NCBI GenBank assembly: GCA_948470475.1
Contig: OX419336.1
Coordinates: forward strand, 42,623,556 to 42,687,555
Direction of reading: 5' to 3'
Length of the DNA: 64,000 nucleotides
Source: Galaxea fascicularis
Lineage: Eukaryota; Cnidaria; Anthozoa; Scleractinia; Euphylliidae
Shown here: positions 1-10,766 of the stretch, piece after piece
Position numbering within the stretch: the first letter of the stretch is position 1
How the letters are laid out: every line of letters begins with the position of its first letter
The notes under the pieces: model-generated
Database searches by the model: none
What the model saw: the letters and a program-made list of their open reading frames with translations, nothing else
Told to the model about the DNA's origin: nothing
Translations under genes and position numbers: made by a program

Positions 1-2940
1 GAAATCGCTAGGTTTTTCTCTCGCTTTGGGCCACCATTTCTATAAATATGTAGGTTTCTGGCACAGTGTGGCAAATTATGTGATATTAATCACAATACCT
101 GGTTGTTCTTATCTACTGCTTTACCTTAGCCGTTCTGACATGCAAACTCGGTAAAAGACTCGCAGTTCTTTCAACAGAAGAAGTCGAACCTAGGATCTTC
201 CAAGTGCTGGTTGACCGAGCTACAGGAGACTCGGGAGTTGAGACCAATCCGTGGGGACAAACGTCCAGCATACTTGGTTAGGATTAGAATGTCGACAGGT
301 GGAGTATTAATGATGGGAGTGAGATGGCATTTGAATGAAATGTGATGTATTCAATACTATCACACCAGCGCATTATAAATCGATAAAAAGAACCCACATT
401 CTTGCAAAATATCAGTCCATTTGGGGAATAAATTAGTATATAAGATTTTTCCAAAGCAACACGTGTTATTGAAAACTGAGCCATTTTTGGCGTGGTTGAG
501 CTTAGAACGGCGGATAAACAGGAAAATAGTCTAGTATGTGCCTTTAAGTCTGCTCCACAGTGAGTACATGGGTGCAATCCATTCAACCAAAATTTCCGGA
601 CCGAACGGTTTCGAAATTTCTTGGAGGCGAATGGAACGCAACGCCGGACTCCTCTCTCAAGAAGTTTTCTCGCCCTGTTGGATCACTTTGTCGTCTTCCC
701 ATCACTCAAGTGTTTCTCTCATTGTCAGGTTGACTTGCGAGGATCTCAGTCTCATCGGGAATGGGAGAAGGATCTTCCACAACTAACTATAAACATAAGG
801 CAATAAAAATGGCGGGAGTTTGATCGGAGTTTGGATGTTTGAGACAATGAAAACCTTTTTAAAATTTCGCTTGCGAAGCAGCTACATACCTGTTTAAGTT
901 GCACATAAATGTAACAGCAACAGCGATAAATCTGCCGCTAAAACAAAACACAATTACTGCACAGAAAACTCTCCACGCTGTCCATGTCGAAAATAAACCT
1001 CAAAGTACCGGACAGAGAGGTGTTGGACACGAGAATGGGTCGGAAATGTGAAAAGGAACAGCAATTTTCCGGTTTGACCGGCGCAACCGAACCAACGGGT
1101 CCACCTCAAAAGGTGGACCAGTTTTTCCGAAAAAATTCCGGGTGGACCAAACCGACCTATTGAGTTTTGGACCGAAATTTCCGGAAATTTTGCTTCAATA
1201 GATCGCGCCCCATGAGTCCATTACTTCGTCAGGAGCATGGCTCGACGGAACCCAGGTCGCCCCTCCTACTACTAAGCTCAAGGTAAATCTCATAGGATTG
1301 GCCAAGAAAAACATACGCAGACAAACGAAATAATAGACCATCCCCCATACAACAGAGCTTTGTGATATTCAATCTATTGAAATATGTAAAATGGGTCCAT
1401 ATGGCCTTAAGGCAATACGAGCTCCGGCTGCCACGACCAGCGACTGTCATAATTCCCAAAATACCTGTATTTAAGAAACTACAAAAGAAACAAAGGTCGT
1501 TCGTTTCTGAAAAACAGAATAGATCCCAAAACGATACAGTTACTTTCTATTCCGTGCCAAAATCGTGTTCCAGAACAGTCTCATGGTAACGTGCCTAGAT
1601 TCAGCGTTACCGACAATGATGGATCAGAGAACTCAGTATCGCTCGCGCGGGCTTTTGAAAGTTTAGATCTAAAAGCACGGAAGAGCATGCCCCACGGAAA
1701 GCTTTATTCAGGAAAAGATTTATTGTTGTTTGTGTTCCGATCTTATGCCATACGAATCCTTACATTGCGAGAAGAGGAACGAAAAAAAACTTTATTAATC
1801 TGTCGTCCGCGTGCAGTCTTAAGTCATTACACACCGAAAGAACAAACAAAGATACATGAATATTCAAGAAAAACACCATATGTAGCAAACAAAATATAAA
1901 ATAATAGCTATCTTTGTCTTATAACTCAGTATTTTTTTTACCTGAGAAGTAACAGAAGATCACTGTACGTATTACACGCGCGACCACACGAACCGGCACG
2001 TCATGCGCGTATAAAGTGGGGACCGAATGATGTCCCGGTGCGCTCCTCATCCCAAATATGGATCCTCCATCACACCTTGTGCTAATAAGCATCACAAATT
2101 CATGAAATAAAGAAGAGAAGTACGTTCTGTGAGTCAGATGTCTCCAACAGTCGTCATATTTGATATAACACGAAACGTTGCTAACAAACCAGGAAGACCA
2201 AAGGGAGGATGGGAGGAGTGGTGTGAACATTTGGATCCTGGCTCTTCATCAAGCTTTTGAAGCCCATCCTGCGCAATCCAACAAGAGAAAAACCCCGAGA
2301 CGGAGTTAAAACGATGGTAGGGCATTGAAATTCCCTATAATATGGAAAATAAATCTATTGACTTTTGGTCACGGATTATCCACGACTCAATGAATCAGTG
2401 TCTTTCAAAATCAGCAGTGGTTCTTATTATTTCAAGTAATTGACTAAATACCTGAGACAAGACTTGTCGTACTAAAATCTCAACGGAATCAGTTCAGACT
2501 ACCAAAACAAGATTACAGCTGACCTTGGGTGGCATGTATTCATGAATACAAAACCGATATTCAATAATCTGGTTACATTATTTGAATATCTTTGTAAATC
2601 ACCCGTATGATGATGAATACCTCAATTACAACTTGTAATGGATTTTAATTTGGGAACGCAAAGATACGAGTTCATTTCTGTTCAACATTTTTTTGAACGC
2701 GAAATAACAGGAATTATTGTGCGGGAGCAGATTTTCGTCTCCGAATCGAATTATGAATAAATTCCAAACATCTGTGCCCTCTATAGAACTCTTTTCCATG
2801 GCACCACATGGTTAATACAAAATACCTCAAATCCACAAAGAAACCAGACATCGTTGGAACAAACAAAGTAGATTGAGCTTATTGTGAATTCGATCTTTGG
2901 GGGGAGTCAAGAGCGATTTCCGCCTTGATCATAATCCTGA
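1..2940. other. Intergenic stretch with no recognised gene
   Basis: I see no coding region with a recognisable domain here. The open frames are short and compositionally random. Around 1066-1195 there is a stretch rich in CCGG and TTTCCGG words, with weak similarity in inverted orientation to about 585-625. It looks like a decayed inverted repeat but I could not define its ends. The rest shows nothing I can name. Confidence 0.5.
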
Positions 2941-2977
2941 CCAATCAGCATAAAGGAAAGCTTATTGAAATTGTTAT

Positions 2978-3036
2978 TTACGTAACACCCCCATCAGACA
3001 ACTATAGACGCGCCAATCTGTCTAGACAAGCACGTG
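2978..3036 (+). promoter_or_regulatory. Upstream control region of the inhibitory Smad gene, with first GTCTAGAC palindrome
   Basis: A bZIP-type palindrome TTACGTAA (2978-2985), a CCAAT box (3013-3017), the perfect 8-bp Smad-binding palindrome GTCTAGAC (3020-3027) and an E-box CACGTG (3031-3036) lie within 60 bp. They end about 235 bp before the proposed start codon. GTCTAGAC is the established optimal Smad3/Smad4 site and is known from vertebrate Smad7 promoters, where it drives negative feedback. Use of these sites in this animal is inference. Confidence 0.6.
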
Positions 3037-3157
3037 ATACAAATCAACCAATCAGGTTGTGTTTCTATTGCTGGTAAGTCGGCACTCAGTTACCGTTGTG
3101 TGCGCTATGGTTGAGAGAGGAATTAGTTCATGTGAATGTGCCAGCTCCTTACATGCT

Positions 3158-3165
3158 GTCTAGAC
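3158..3165 (+). promoter_or_regulatory. Second GTCTAGAC Smad-binding palindrome
   Basis: A second perfect GTCTAGAC lies 138 bp downstream of the first and 105 bp before the start codon of the inhibitory Smad, so it may fall in the 5' UTR. The only other copy I noticed in the 64 kb is inside a dead LINE at 50199, which matches chance expectation of about one. Two copies in front of a Smad-pathway gene are therefore unlikely to be accidental. Confidence 0.6.
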
Positions 3166-3270
3166 GGTTGAGTTTGCGACGTGATCAACAACTTTCGCTC
3201 CTTCATTCGCTCTCAAGACCACGTACATCTCTCCGATCGGCTGGATGTGATCGCAAGGAACAAATGTTAT

Positions 3271-4921
3271 ATGTTCAAGTTGTTCAGATTTGTAAGCAAA
3301 CTGTCCCTGCTCGAGAAATACTCGGTTCTTACGGGCCGCAAGGATTTTTCGCCTGACGAAACTGCTGAACTCAAAGCGGTGACTCATTCGATCCTGAAAC
3401 GGTTAAAGGAGAAGGATTTCTCTATTCTGATAAGGGCCTTGGAGACTCAAGGTGGCTGCGAAACGCCGTGTATTTTCTTTCATAATCCCGAGAGACTGGG
3501 TAAACGAGTGGCGGTCGAACCACAGCTTGTTTTGTTCCGAATATTTCGCCTTCCACAGATTCGAAGTTCGAGCGAACTCAAGCATATCGCCTCTTGTTCG
3601 TCATGTAGTAGCCTCGACAAGAAAGTGTGCATTAATCCTTACCACTACAGCGCTGTCATGAGCACAGGTAAATTCAACGTCTTGAATTTAGAAATGTTGC
3701 TCTGCAAAACGACTATTGTGCCAGTGTTTGTGTACGATCTAGCTTTTAATGTCTTTTGCATCTTATTTGCATACGAGACGGCTCTTTCAATCCTCTCGTT
3801 TCGTTCTACTTCTGAAGCTATTTTGATTGATTCTTTGCAGGACCAGTCGGTGGGTTTTATACAACACTTCCCAGCTCCTTAGAAGCCAAAAACGACGAAA
3901 GCTCAGGTATTTTACATTGATCGAAAATTCTGCTGTTAACGGAGTTACCTGTCTTTGCGTCTTCCAGACACCATCCGTCTGCTTTACTCACAATTTTTTC
4001 TTTTCATTTTGTAGGGTTTATAAGCAACCTAACCCAGTCGACAAATTGCCAACTGGATAGCAAAAGTTCTTTCACACATCCTTCTTCGCAAACCTCAGGT
4101 AAAAGAAATGAAATACCTTTCTATGACCTTTTGCCGTGTATTGTTGTGTTAGATTTCAACTGTTTCATTCGGCCGGTCACCGATTCCTTCATTACCAGAT
4201 TATATTATGTGTTAAGTGCGTAACTCCATTCCATATATTCGCTCAATTATTTATCGAAAGGAAACATTGCAGGCTTTTGAGCCATGCGTTCTTGTGGATG
4301 GCCGAATTAAAGTTTCTTTTCTTTTCCCTTTCAGGACCAGATTATCATTTCGCAGCTGGGAAGGAATGGCCCAAACACTGGTGCTCAATCGCTTACTGGG
4401 AGCATAGCGAAAGAATTGGACCTTCGTACGAGGGAACAACAGACGTTATCAACGTGTTTGAGTCGCTACCTGAGCCCAGTGGATTTTGTTTGGCAGATCT
4501 AAACAGGCGCAGCGATGTGTCGGAGGGGACAAAACGAGTGCGATCGCAAATAGGCTACGGGCTTCAGGTGACTCGTGAGAGCGACGGAATATGGATTTAC
4601 AACCGAAGCAATTATTCCTTATTTGCAAATGGCCCTACACTGACTTACTCCAATGAAAATTGTCCCGGTGGAAAAGTCAGACATAATATTGTGGTACACA
4701 AGATTCCTCCCGGTTTTTCCCTGAAGGTTTATGATTACAAGCTATGTTCTGGTGTATGCCGGGCTGTAGACAGTGCTGGAGTGAGATGCTGTCATCCTGA
4801 CTCGGTGCGAATAAGCTTTAAGAAAGGCTGGGGTGCTACTTCATCATCTAAGAAGTACTGTAGGCCTTTGGTCACATCGTGCCCGTGTTGGATTGAAATC
4901 CATCTTAACGTTTCGTGGTAA
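3271..4921 (+). CDS. SMAD6/7-like: Inhibitory Smad (Smad6/7-type), 4 exons
   Basis: Antagonist of TGF-beta/BMP signalling that binds activated type I receptors. Exons: 3271-3667, 3841-3906, 4015-4098, 4335-4921, giving 377 aa; all three introns are phase 1 with GT-AG ends. The start ATG at 3271 gives MFKLFRFVSKL, like the MFRxKR start of Smad6/7; an in-frame stop at 3169 rules out an earlier ATG. The MH1 domain spans about residues 30-130, with candidate zinc ligands C67, C109 (or C112), C120 and H125 in a CINPYH motif. The MH2 domain begins near WCSIAYWEH and ends VTSCPCWIEIHLNVSW. The C-terminal SSxS of receptor Smads is absent, as expected for an I-Smad. The linker between the domains (about 65 aa) has no PPxY motif, which vertebrate Smad6/7 use to bind Smurf ligases. 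Family assignment is firm; Smad6 versus Smad7 is not decidable. Confidence 0.93.
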
Positions 4922-7900
4922 CGGGCGAGTGTGCGTGAGAGTTAGATTCAGTATAAAAGGTGATTTGTTCGAATTGGCCTTCATCTTCGATCGGTCGATT
5001 GCGTCCAGCCAAGCATTCCACAGAGTTTTTGTCACATAAGTATGATACCGACATAGATTATATTATGTACATTGTATATAGAATATCGACTGGACGAAAA
5101 TATAATTTAAGGTACCGAAAGCACGGACTTAGTCCGCAAACATTCTAAATTTGGAAAAAACCAAAGTCATATAGATTTCCCTCCACAGGAGAAAAACAAT
5201 CGTTTGTACAGCTTTATTGTTGTATAATGTTGTTACACGAGTGAAAAATACACTAAAATGAATATATTATATTTTCAATGATGGGTGACTTGATTGAGGT
5301 TTGCACTGAAGTATTTGGCATCTGGTGTGAGGTGTCGAGTTTATACTCCAACTGAAATTACACCGATGTCAAACTAATCTGCCTCCTTACGTCGTTGCAG
5401 ACATTTGAGTCGACATTTCGTGCCGAATGAAAGAATAGCTTTTTGGCCTTTATGTTTCGCTTCTTGAACAATACGAAGCTCTTGAAGCTAGTGATTGAAG
5501 CGTTCAGTACGTTTTCAGACAGTGTGCTTATCAAAGTGATTAATGCCCGAGACTAGCCTCTGCCATCCACATAACTAAGCTATATATATCCTTAGACGTA
5601 TTTGCTTGAGACCTCTTTGTGTACATTACGGCCGATAAATCATGCGCGCCTGGACTGCTGTCAACCATTTATGGAATATAAGACTTTCACCCATTCACTC
5701 GCAGAATCCCCAGCTGTCGCTGTGTGGTTGTCGGGCAATTTGGTTCGGGCAAAAATTTGGACTAAAGGCCAAAAAGCTTCGTTGGACTTAAAAATCAATC
5801 GTATCTTAACTGTGATATTGAGTCTCGACTGTTGATTGGTGGAAATAAATGCCCGAGGTGGCTTAACTGGCGTTCTCAATTGCACGTGTCTTTTATGGCA
5901 CAACATTCGCATTGCAGTCGTCTCTTTTATTAAATGCCCCAATAAAATTCAAAACGGGATAATATAGAAACGAATAATTAAAGATTGAACACAACTGTGG
6001 CAAAGAGCGAGCCTTCTTCAAACATGCTAATCTAAACAGTTTGCGCTCTGAATAATTTGTCTGTCTAGCATACTAACGCAGCGTGCACGAAAGCACGGAA
6101 TACAGAGATGATGTATACAGGCATTTTCTATTGACAATTTAAACAGTTTTTCTGTTTTTGTGAATTGTCGTTAAGAGATGTCGGGGATGAATGCAAATTA
6201 CATGTCGGCCTCGTGGGGTAAATAATTTTCAGACATCACAAAAATTAGATCCTTAGATATTGAAACAGAAAGGAACAGGTGCTGTTTGCTTTGCAAGAAA
6301 GATCAATAATGGTTAATACGGTCGATTTGGCTGAAGGCTCTTCCTAACTATGAAAAAATATTTAAAAACCAATTCCTCTGAAATGCTATATACCCAATTT
6401 GTGTGCTCTTAATAGATGGGTATTTCGTGCAAGAAAACGTTTGTGTACCACGAGACATAACAAATATAATTTTTAAATGGCTTGAGGTTTTGTTGTCAGC
6501 AGCAAATATATTCTCATAATCTTGAAAAGACGTTTGGAAAATATCGAGGTGATAACAGATACCTAGCTGGTGAAAGCGTCATCCTCAGTTGAGTCAGCAA
6601 TATACAATACAAGATTGAAATGACAGAAATCTCATGCTACAAGTGTTAATATTAGGTTCAACTCTTGATCTTCAAGTACGAAACAGGGAAGAAAAATGAA
6701 CGACTCTGAGAAAAGCGGAAATTATGCCACCAAATTTAAATACAGTCCAGACATTTTACATAATGCCGGCCAGTTTTAGCTCAAATGTTTCATGCTTTGA
6801 AGTTAGCTCTCGAGTTTTAGCTTTTCGTTCTCCGTTGCATTTTCCCTTAAGTCGAATAATCTGCTGGAAAGGTTTTTCGAACCTAAAATCAACTTTCGCA
6901 ATGGGTGACGTGACTACCTATCAGACAACAGTGCGAGTACGAATTCATGTGTTTCGGCCACGGGCTAAGTTTGAACCGTGACCTCACTCGTCATGCGCAA
7001 GCTTCGTCGAAAATCAGTTCTGCTTCCGAATATCTTCGATCAAAAATTACTCGATTAAGCCGAACAAAAATTTTGTTCCACTAGACTTAATTTGAAGCAC
7101 CCGGAAAGTTTTTTTTTTTCTGAAGAATGAAAGTAAAGCAGATTTTGAAGTGTCTTTGTCCGTCACTCATGTTGGCCTTTCAGTTTATAATTTGAAACGG
7201 AACGTCTCGGTTCAAGGTCGGTTTTCACGTTAATTGCATATTGTCTAGCTTCTGCTCACTCGTTTTTTTTTTTTTATATATATATATATATTTAAAGCAA
7301 AATACACGCGGGCTGTTTTAGTAATGGCCAAGTCTACTGTTTCTCAAGAGACAACTAAAAGGCGACATAATTTACCTGTAGGAGGGAAAAACATGAAACG
7401 AGTCAGAAAAAGGCAAATTTTAGCTATAAATACTCCTGCTTTGCCATTCATTACGAACTTTGCTATACTTTTCAGACAATAGAGGCAGTCATTCATATTT
7501 AAATTGACACAGCTGAGTCTCGCCAGATGAAAGGAAATGGCAATTTCGCTTTCCGCCTGTGCACGCCCCTGAGAAAGACAAAGGAAACACGACGATAGAA
7601 AAAATCTATTAGGCCCGAAGAAAGAAGAAAAGAAGAAGAAATACATTATTTCAGCGTTGAAATGGATGGCGGTAAAAGGCCGTGATGTGGGGTTCTAATG
7701 GAGTGAGGGGTGTCTGCCCATAACGCATGTTTTATTGGTATTGTAATTATTCTAGCGTTCACTGCGTGGGACCAGCGAATAGCGACAATACTTAACATGT
7801 ATTTCTTAAGCGAGCAACATAGCCTCTGTCTGGGTATGATGAGCAAACGGAGGGCAGGGTGGTATGTCTGAAATCTTGGCCGCAAGTCTTCCTGTGAAAT

Positions 7901-8950
7901 ATTGCTTCAGAACACATCCACGTTCTGCCTTGCAACATTGCAAGCAAATTAACCACTTGGTTGAGTTTTATTTACCATTTTTATAAAGTTTCAAGCTGCC
8001 CTTTTCCAGAACTTTACAAACTTCACTTTGATATCGGCTTGAACCTTCTGTACATCAGATACCATGCCGCTGGAACATGAAACACGCGTATCACATTACA
8101 ACCACAAAAGGAAAATACCACTTCGCTTGCTCGACCCAACTGGGAATTAACAATGACAACATCATTCTTTCAGCCAAACTTTTATTCAGATCAACAATAA
8201 ATTTGGTTTAAGGAAAAAAAGACTTTCCTATGAGCCGACTCGTGAATTTCATTAGTTGAATAATGTTAATGTCGCCAATCACAAAAGTATGAAAATAGAA
8301 TCGAAAACCGTAACATAAAAGAACTGCAAATAGCTTAAAATTTAGCTATGGTGGAATGTCGATGTGCAGCATGAGTATTCTCCCCTATATGGTTTTTAAT
8401 AGAGTACTTCGATAGAACCGTTACGAAAAGCTGTAACTGACGAGAAACGTGACATGAGCGTTACATGTCACGCATCAATTGCCCTCTTCAAAACAAACAG
8501 CCCTTTTCATTGCTCCGTTTATCTTTTATAGTATCTTGATGAAAGATCATAATTTTTGGTTGTACAGTTTTCAAGGTTGGATGATTGTGTTATCTTATAT
8601 ACGGCGACTTGAGGTCGTACGCCTTCAACACCAACAGTCTGGCCAACATATAGATATTAAAATGCATAAGTACTTTTAGCTAAAAAATGATCATTTTATC
8701 AAGGCTTGAAAAGCAAACTAAAATTTAAAAACAGTGTTAACCGTCTTGAAAAACCAAGGTCGTGTTTTAGAAATAAAGGAAATACAAAGAGGAAACAGTT
8801 TTTCGCCATCTTTAACACGTCCTTCTCCTGTCTCATACTTGATCCCCGTTTACTCTTAAGGATTATGCTTAAAACGGCAAACACTTTCAATTTAAGAAAA
8901 TAATATCAAATCGAGAATGACTGTCTTAGCCATAGACAGTCCTCTGTATA
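4922..8950. other. Intergenic stretch downstream of the inhibitory Smad
   Basis: The first few hundred bases should hold the Smad 3' UTR; I found no convincing nearby AATAAA. Beyond that the frames are short and carry no recognisable domain. A simple T-tract plus TA microsatellite lies at 7263-7291. Nothing else is identifiable. Confidence 0.5.
7263..7291. repeat. Poly-T and (TA)n microsatellite
   Basis: A run of about 14 T is followed by an alternating TA tract. It is a simple low-complexity repeat. Confidence 0.85.
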
Positions 8951-9070
8951 TACCTCATGTTAACAGGCCATTAAGTCACACTCTTACATTATTCTGACCA
9001 GGAGCCTCCTGGTCTGACTCAGTGTCAGAAGAATCGAGGAAGGTGACTTAATGGCCTTTTACATGAGGTA
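8951..9070. mobile_element. MITE-like inverted repeat (about 120 bp)
   Basis: The ends are inverted copies of each other: TACCTCATGT followed by GGCCATTAAGTCAC on the left, and the reverse complement GTGACTTAATGGCC followed by ACATGAGGTA on the right. The centre has a second small inverted repeat (CCAGGAG/CTCCTGG). There is no coding capacity, which fits a non-autonomous DNA element. The target duplication is not clear. Confidence 0.6.
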
Positions 9071-9298
9071 CAAACCGTGAAATCTGCCTCATTCGATTTC
9101 GAGTTTAAAATGAAAATAACAATCTAAATGATACCACGATGACCGCAAATCGGTGAGCTGTACAGTTTTTTTTTTTTTTAAGAAAAGGCTATTACTTTTG
9201 GGAAGTATTCGCAGACCAGAAGCGAGAATTCGAAATTTGTTTTAACTTTGTCAAAAAGAGTTTGCTGGGAAATTGCTGCATGTCAGAGTTTTACACAA

Positions 9299-9628
9299 TA
9301 GACCTTTTTACCGATACGGCGGCCATCTTGAATTCTATTGTTTTGACCTAGAAATTATGGGCTGCCGAGGGGGCAATCGCTGCAAAATTATGGTATGCGC
9401 AGCTTTCAGGATAAATTTTACTGCTTGTCTCTCATATTCCAAAACAAATATTACAAGCGTTACATCTTCCTGTCACGGTATTTGGCAGTGGTTTCTATGG
9501 TTAGCGAAAAATTATTGTTAAACGTTATCACGCCACAGTATTCTTTATAATTATTTCTCATCTGCCCCCTGGGTATCCCATAATCTCCTCGGAATTCAAA
9601 ATGGCCGCCGTATCGGTGAAAAGGTCTA
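9299..9628. mobile_element. MITE with TA target duplication and about 35-bp terminal inverted repeats
   Basis: The left end reads TAGACCTTTTTACCGATACG and continues GGCGGCCATCTTGAATTC; the right end is its near-perfect reverse complement. TA dinucleotides flank both ends (9299-9300 and 9627-9628), as in Tc1/mariner-type elements. The interior does not encode a transposase. Confidence 0.75.
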
Positions 9629-10219
9629 TTCCGTGTTCAAGTACTCAACTGACCTATAAGATTTTCAGAGTTTAAAAAACTGAAACTCGCATTTGCAGTG
9701 AGAAAAGATGCTGTAGGTTCGAAACGACGAATACAATAGAAGCAGAAAAAAAAAAGAAAAAGAAACGAAAAACAGGATAATAGCATCATGACTTATTTCT
9801 CTCAGTTAGGTCGCGCTCTGTGATTGGTCAATTTCGCGGGCCGTACTTCACTGTGCGGCCCGCTGAATTTGAAAGTTTCCTTTTCCTCGCGCCTGATAAA
9901 CCTGTGAGATATAATGAATATCACTAACCTCCTTTTCTGGGTCCGTACTGTAAGTTACGGATCCTCGTTTTTTACCGTTGATTTTATGGCCTTTGACGCC
10001 GGAGGCGTTTCTTGGATGATTTTCCTTGGGAACCTGAATAAGTCCATTCCAAAAATTCAGCATTCTTTTCAACTCGAGCTTAGGCTTCTGTTTATCAAAA
10101 AATTCGACGAAAACCATGTGGAACGACTATGAAAACGATGGTCAAGTGAAGGAAGACTCAAAAGGGCACTAACCTTCGCACGTGAATACCGCATGAACCA
10201 ATCAACAATCGATACATCA

Positions 10220-10361
10220 AATGAGGTCGCACTCGGGCTACCGTTACATGATCACAATATTCAATTAACTTTGAAAGTTTGAAACGAATAATGCAATCCG
10301 TTTGCAGTTAAACAGAACTATTATCGAATAATGGATGGCACGCGCTGAGTATTTTGACTGT
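10220..10361 (+). repeat. Dispersed repeat, copy 1 (second copy at 30334-30476)
   Basis: Starting at ATGAGGTCGCACTCGGGCTA and ending at GAGTATTTTGACTG, this stretch is recognisably similar over about 140 bp to 30334-30476 in the same orientation. The copies have diverged clearly. The family is unknown. Confidence 0.6.
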
Positions 10362-10550
10362 GGTTGAAAGTCAGGGAAGGTGGTTTGCAACTAGTTCAGT
10401 AATTGTGCTTAATCGTTACAAGGGTATTCCAGCATCTTGGGGTTAGGGTATTTTTAAACCTCTGCAACCACTGAAAGATGTTTTCTTTTTACGATTACAG
10501 TATAAAAAGGTCGGGGAAGGTGTTTCACAACTAAAGGAGGCTGCCGGCTG

Positions 10551-10766
10551 TCTCTAATTTTGTGACAGCGTCAAAATTAGAGACGTTTGTATGGATTTTG
10601 AGCTATGTTTCAAGGTCCATAACTTGGTCTCTGTTCAACCTAAAAGAATCAAACTTGGTCAAACGACCAATCTCAATGTTATCTTTCATGTGATGGTGTC
10701 AATTTATCGATTACTTCAAAATTTGAAACTCGCCCCAGTTCCCTTTTGAATTTCGGAATGGCCAAT
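10551..10766 (+). repeat. Dispersed repeat with terminal hairpin (inverse copy at 59170-59361)
   Basis: Positions 10573-10766 match the reverse complement of 59170-59361 almost base for base over about 190 bp. At the left edge, CTCTAATTTTG and CAAAATTAGAG form a hairpin with a 9-nt loop (10552-10583). No coding capacity. It is an interspersed repeat, probably a non-autonomous transposon. Confidence 0.65.

Noticed and set aside
120..270. Possible 2A-like remnant (GDSGVETNPWG) of a LINE leader
   Set aside because: It is only a short resemblance with a disrupted core, and no endonuclease or reverse transcriptase follows. Chance is likely.
3181..3270. Longer N-terminus for the inhibitory Smad starting at a GTG
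   Set aside because: GTG is not a normal animal start codon, a stop lies just upstream, and the ATG at 3271 gives the N-terminus expected for Smad6/7.
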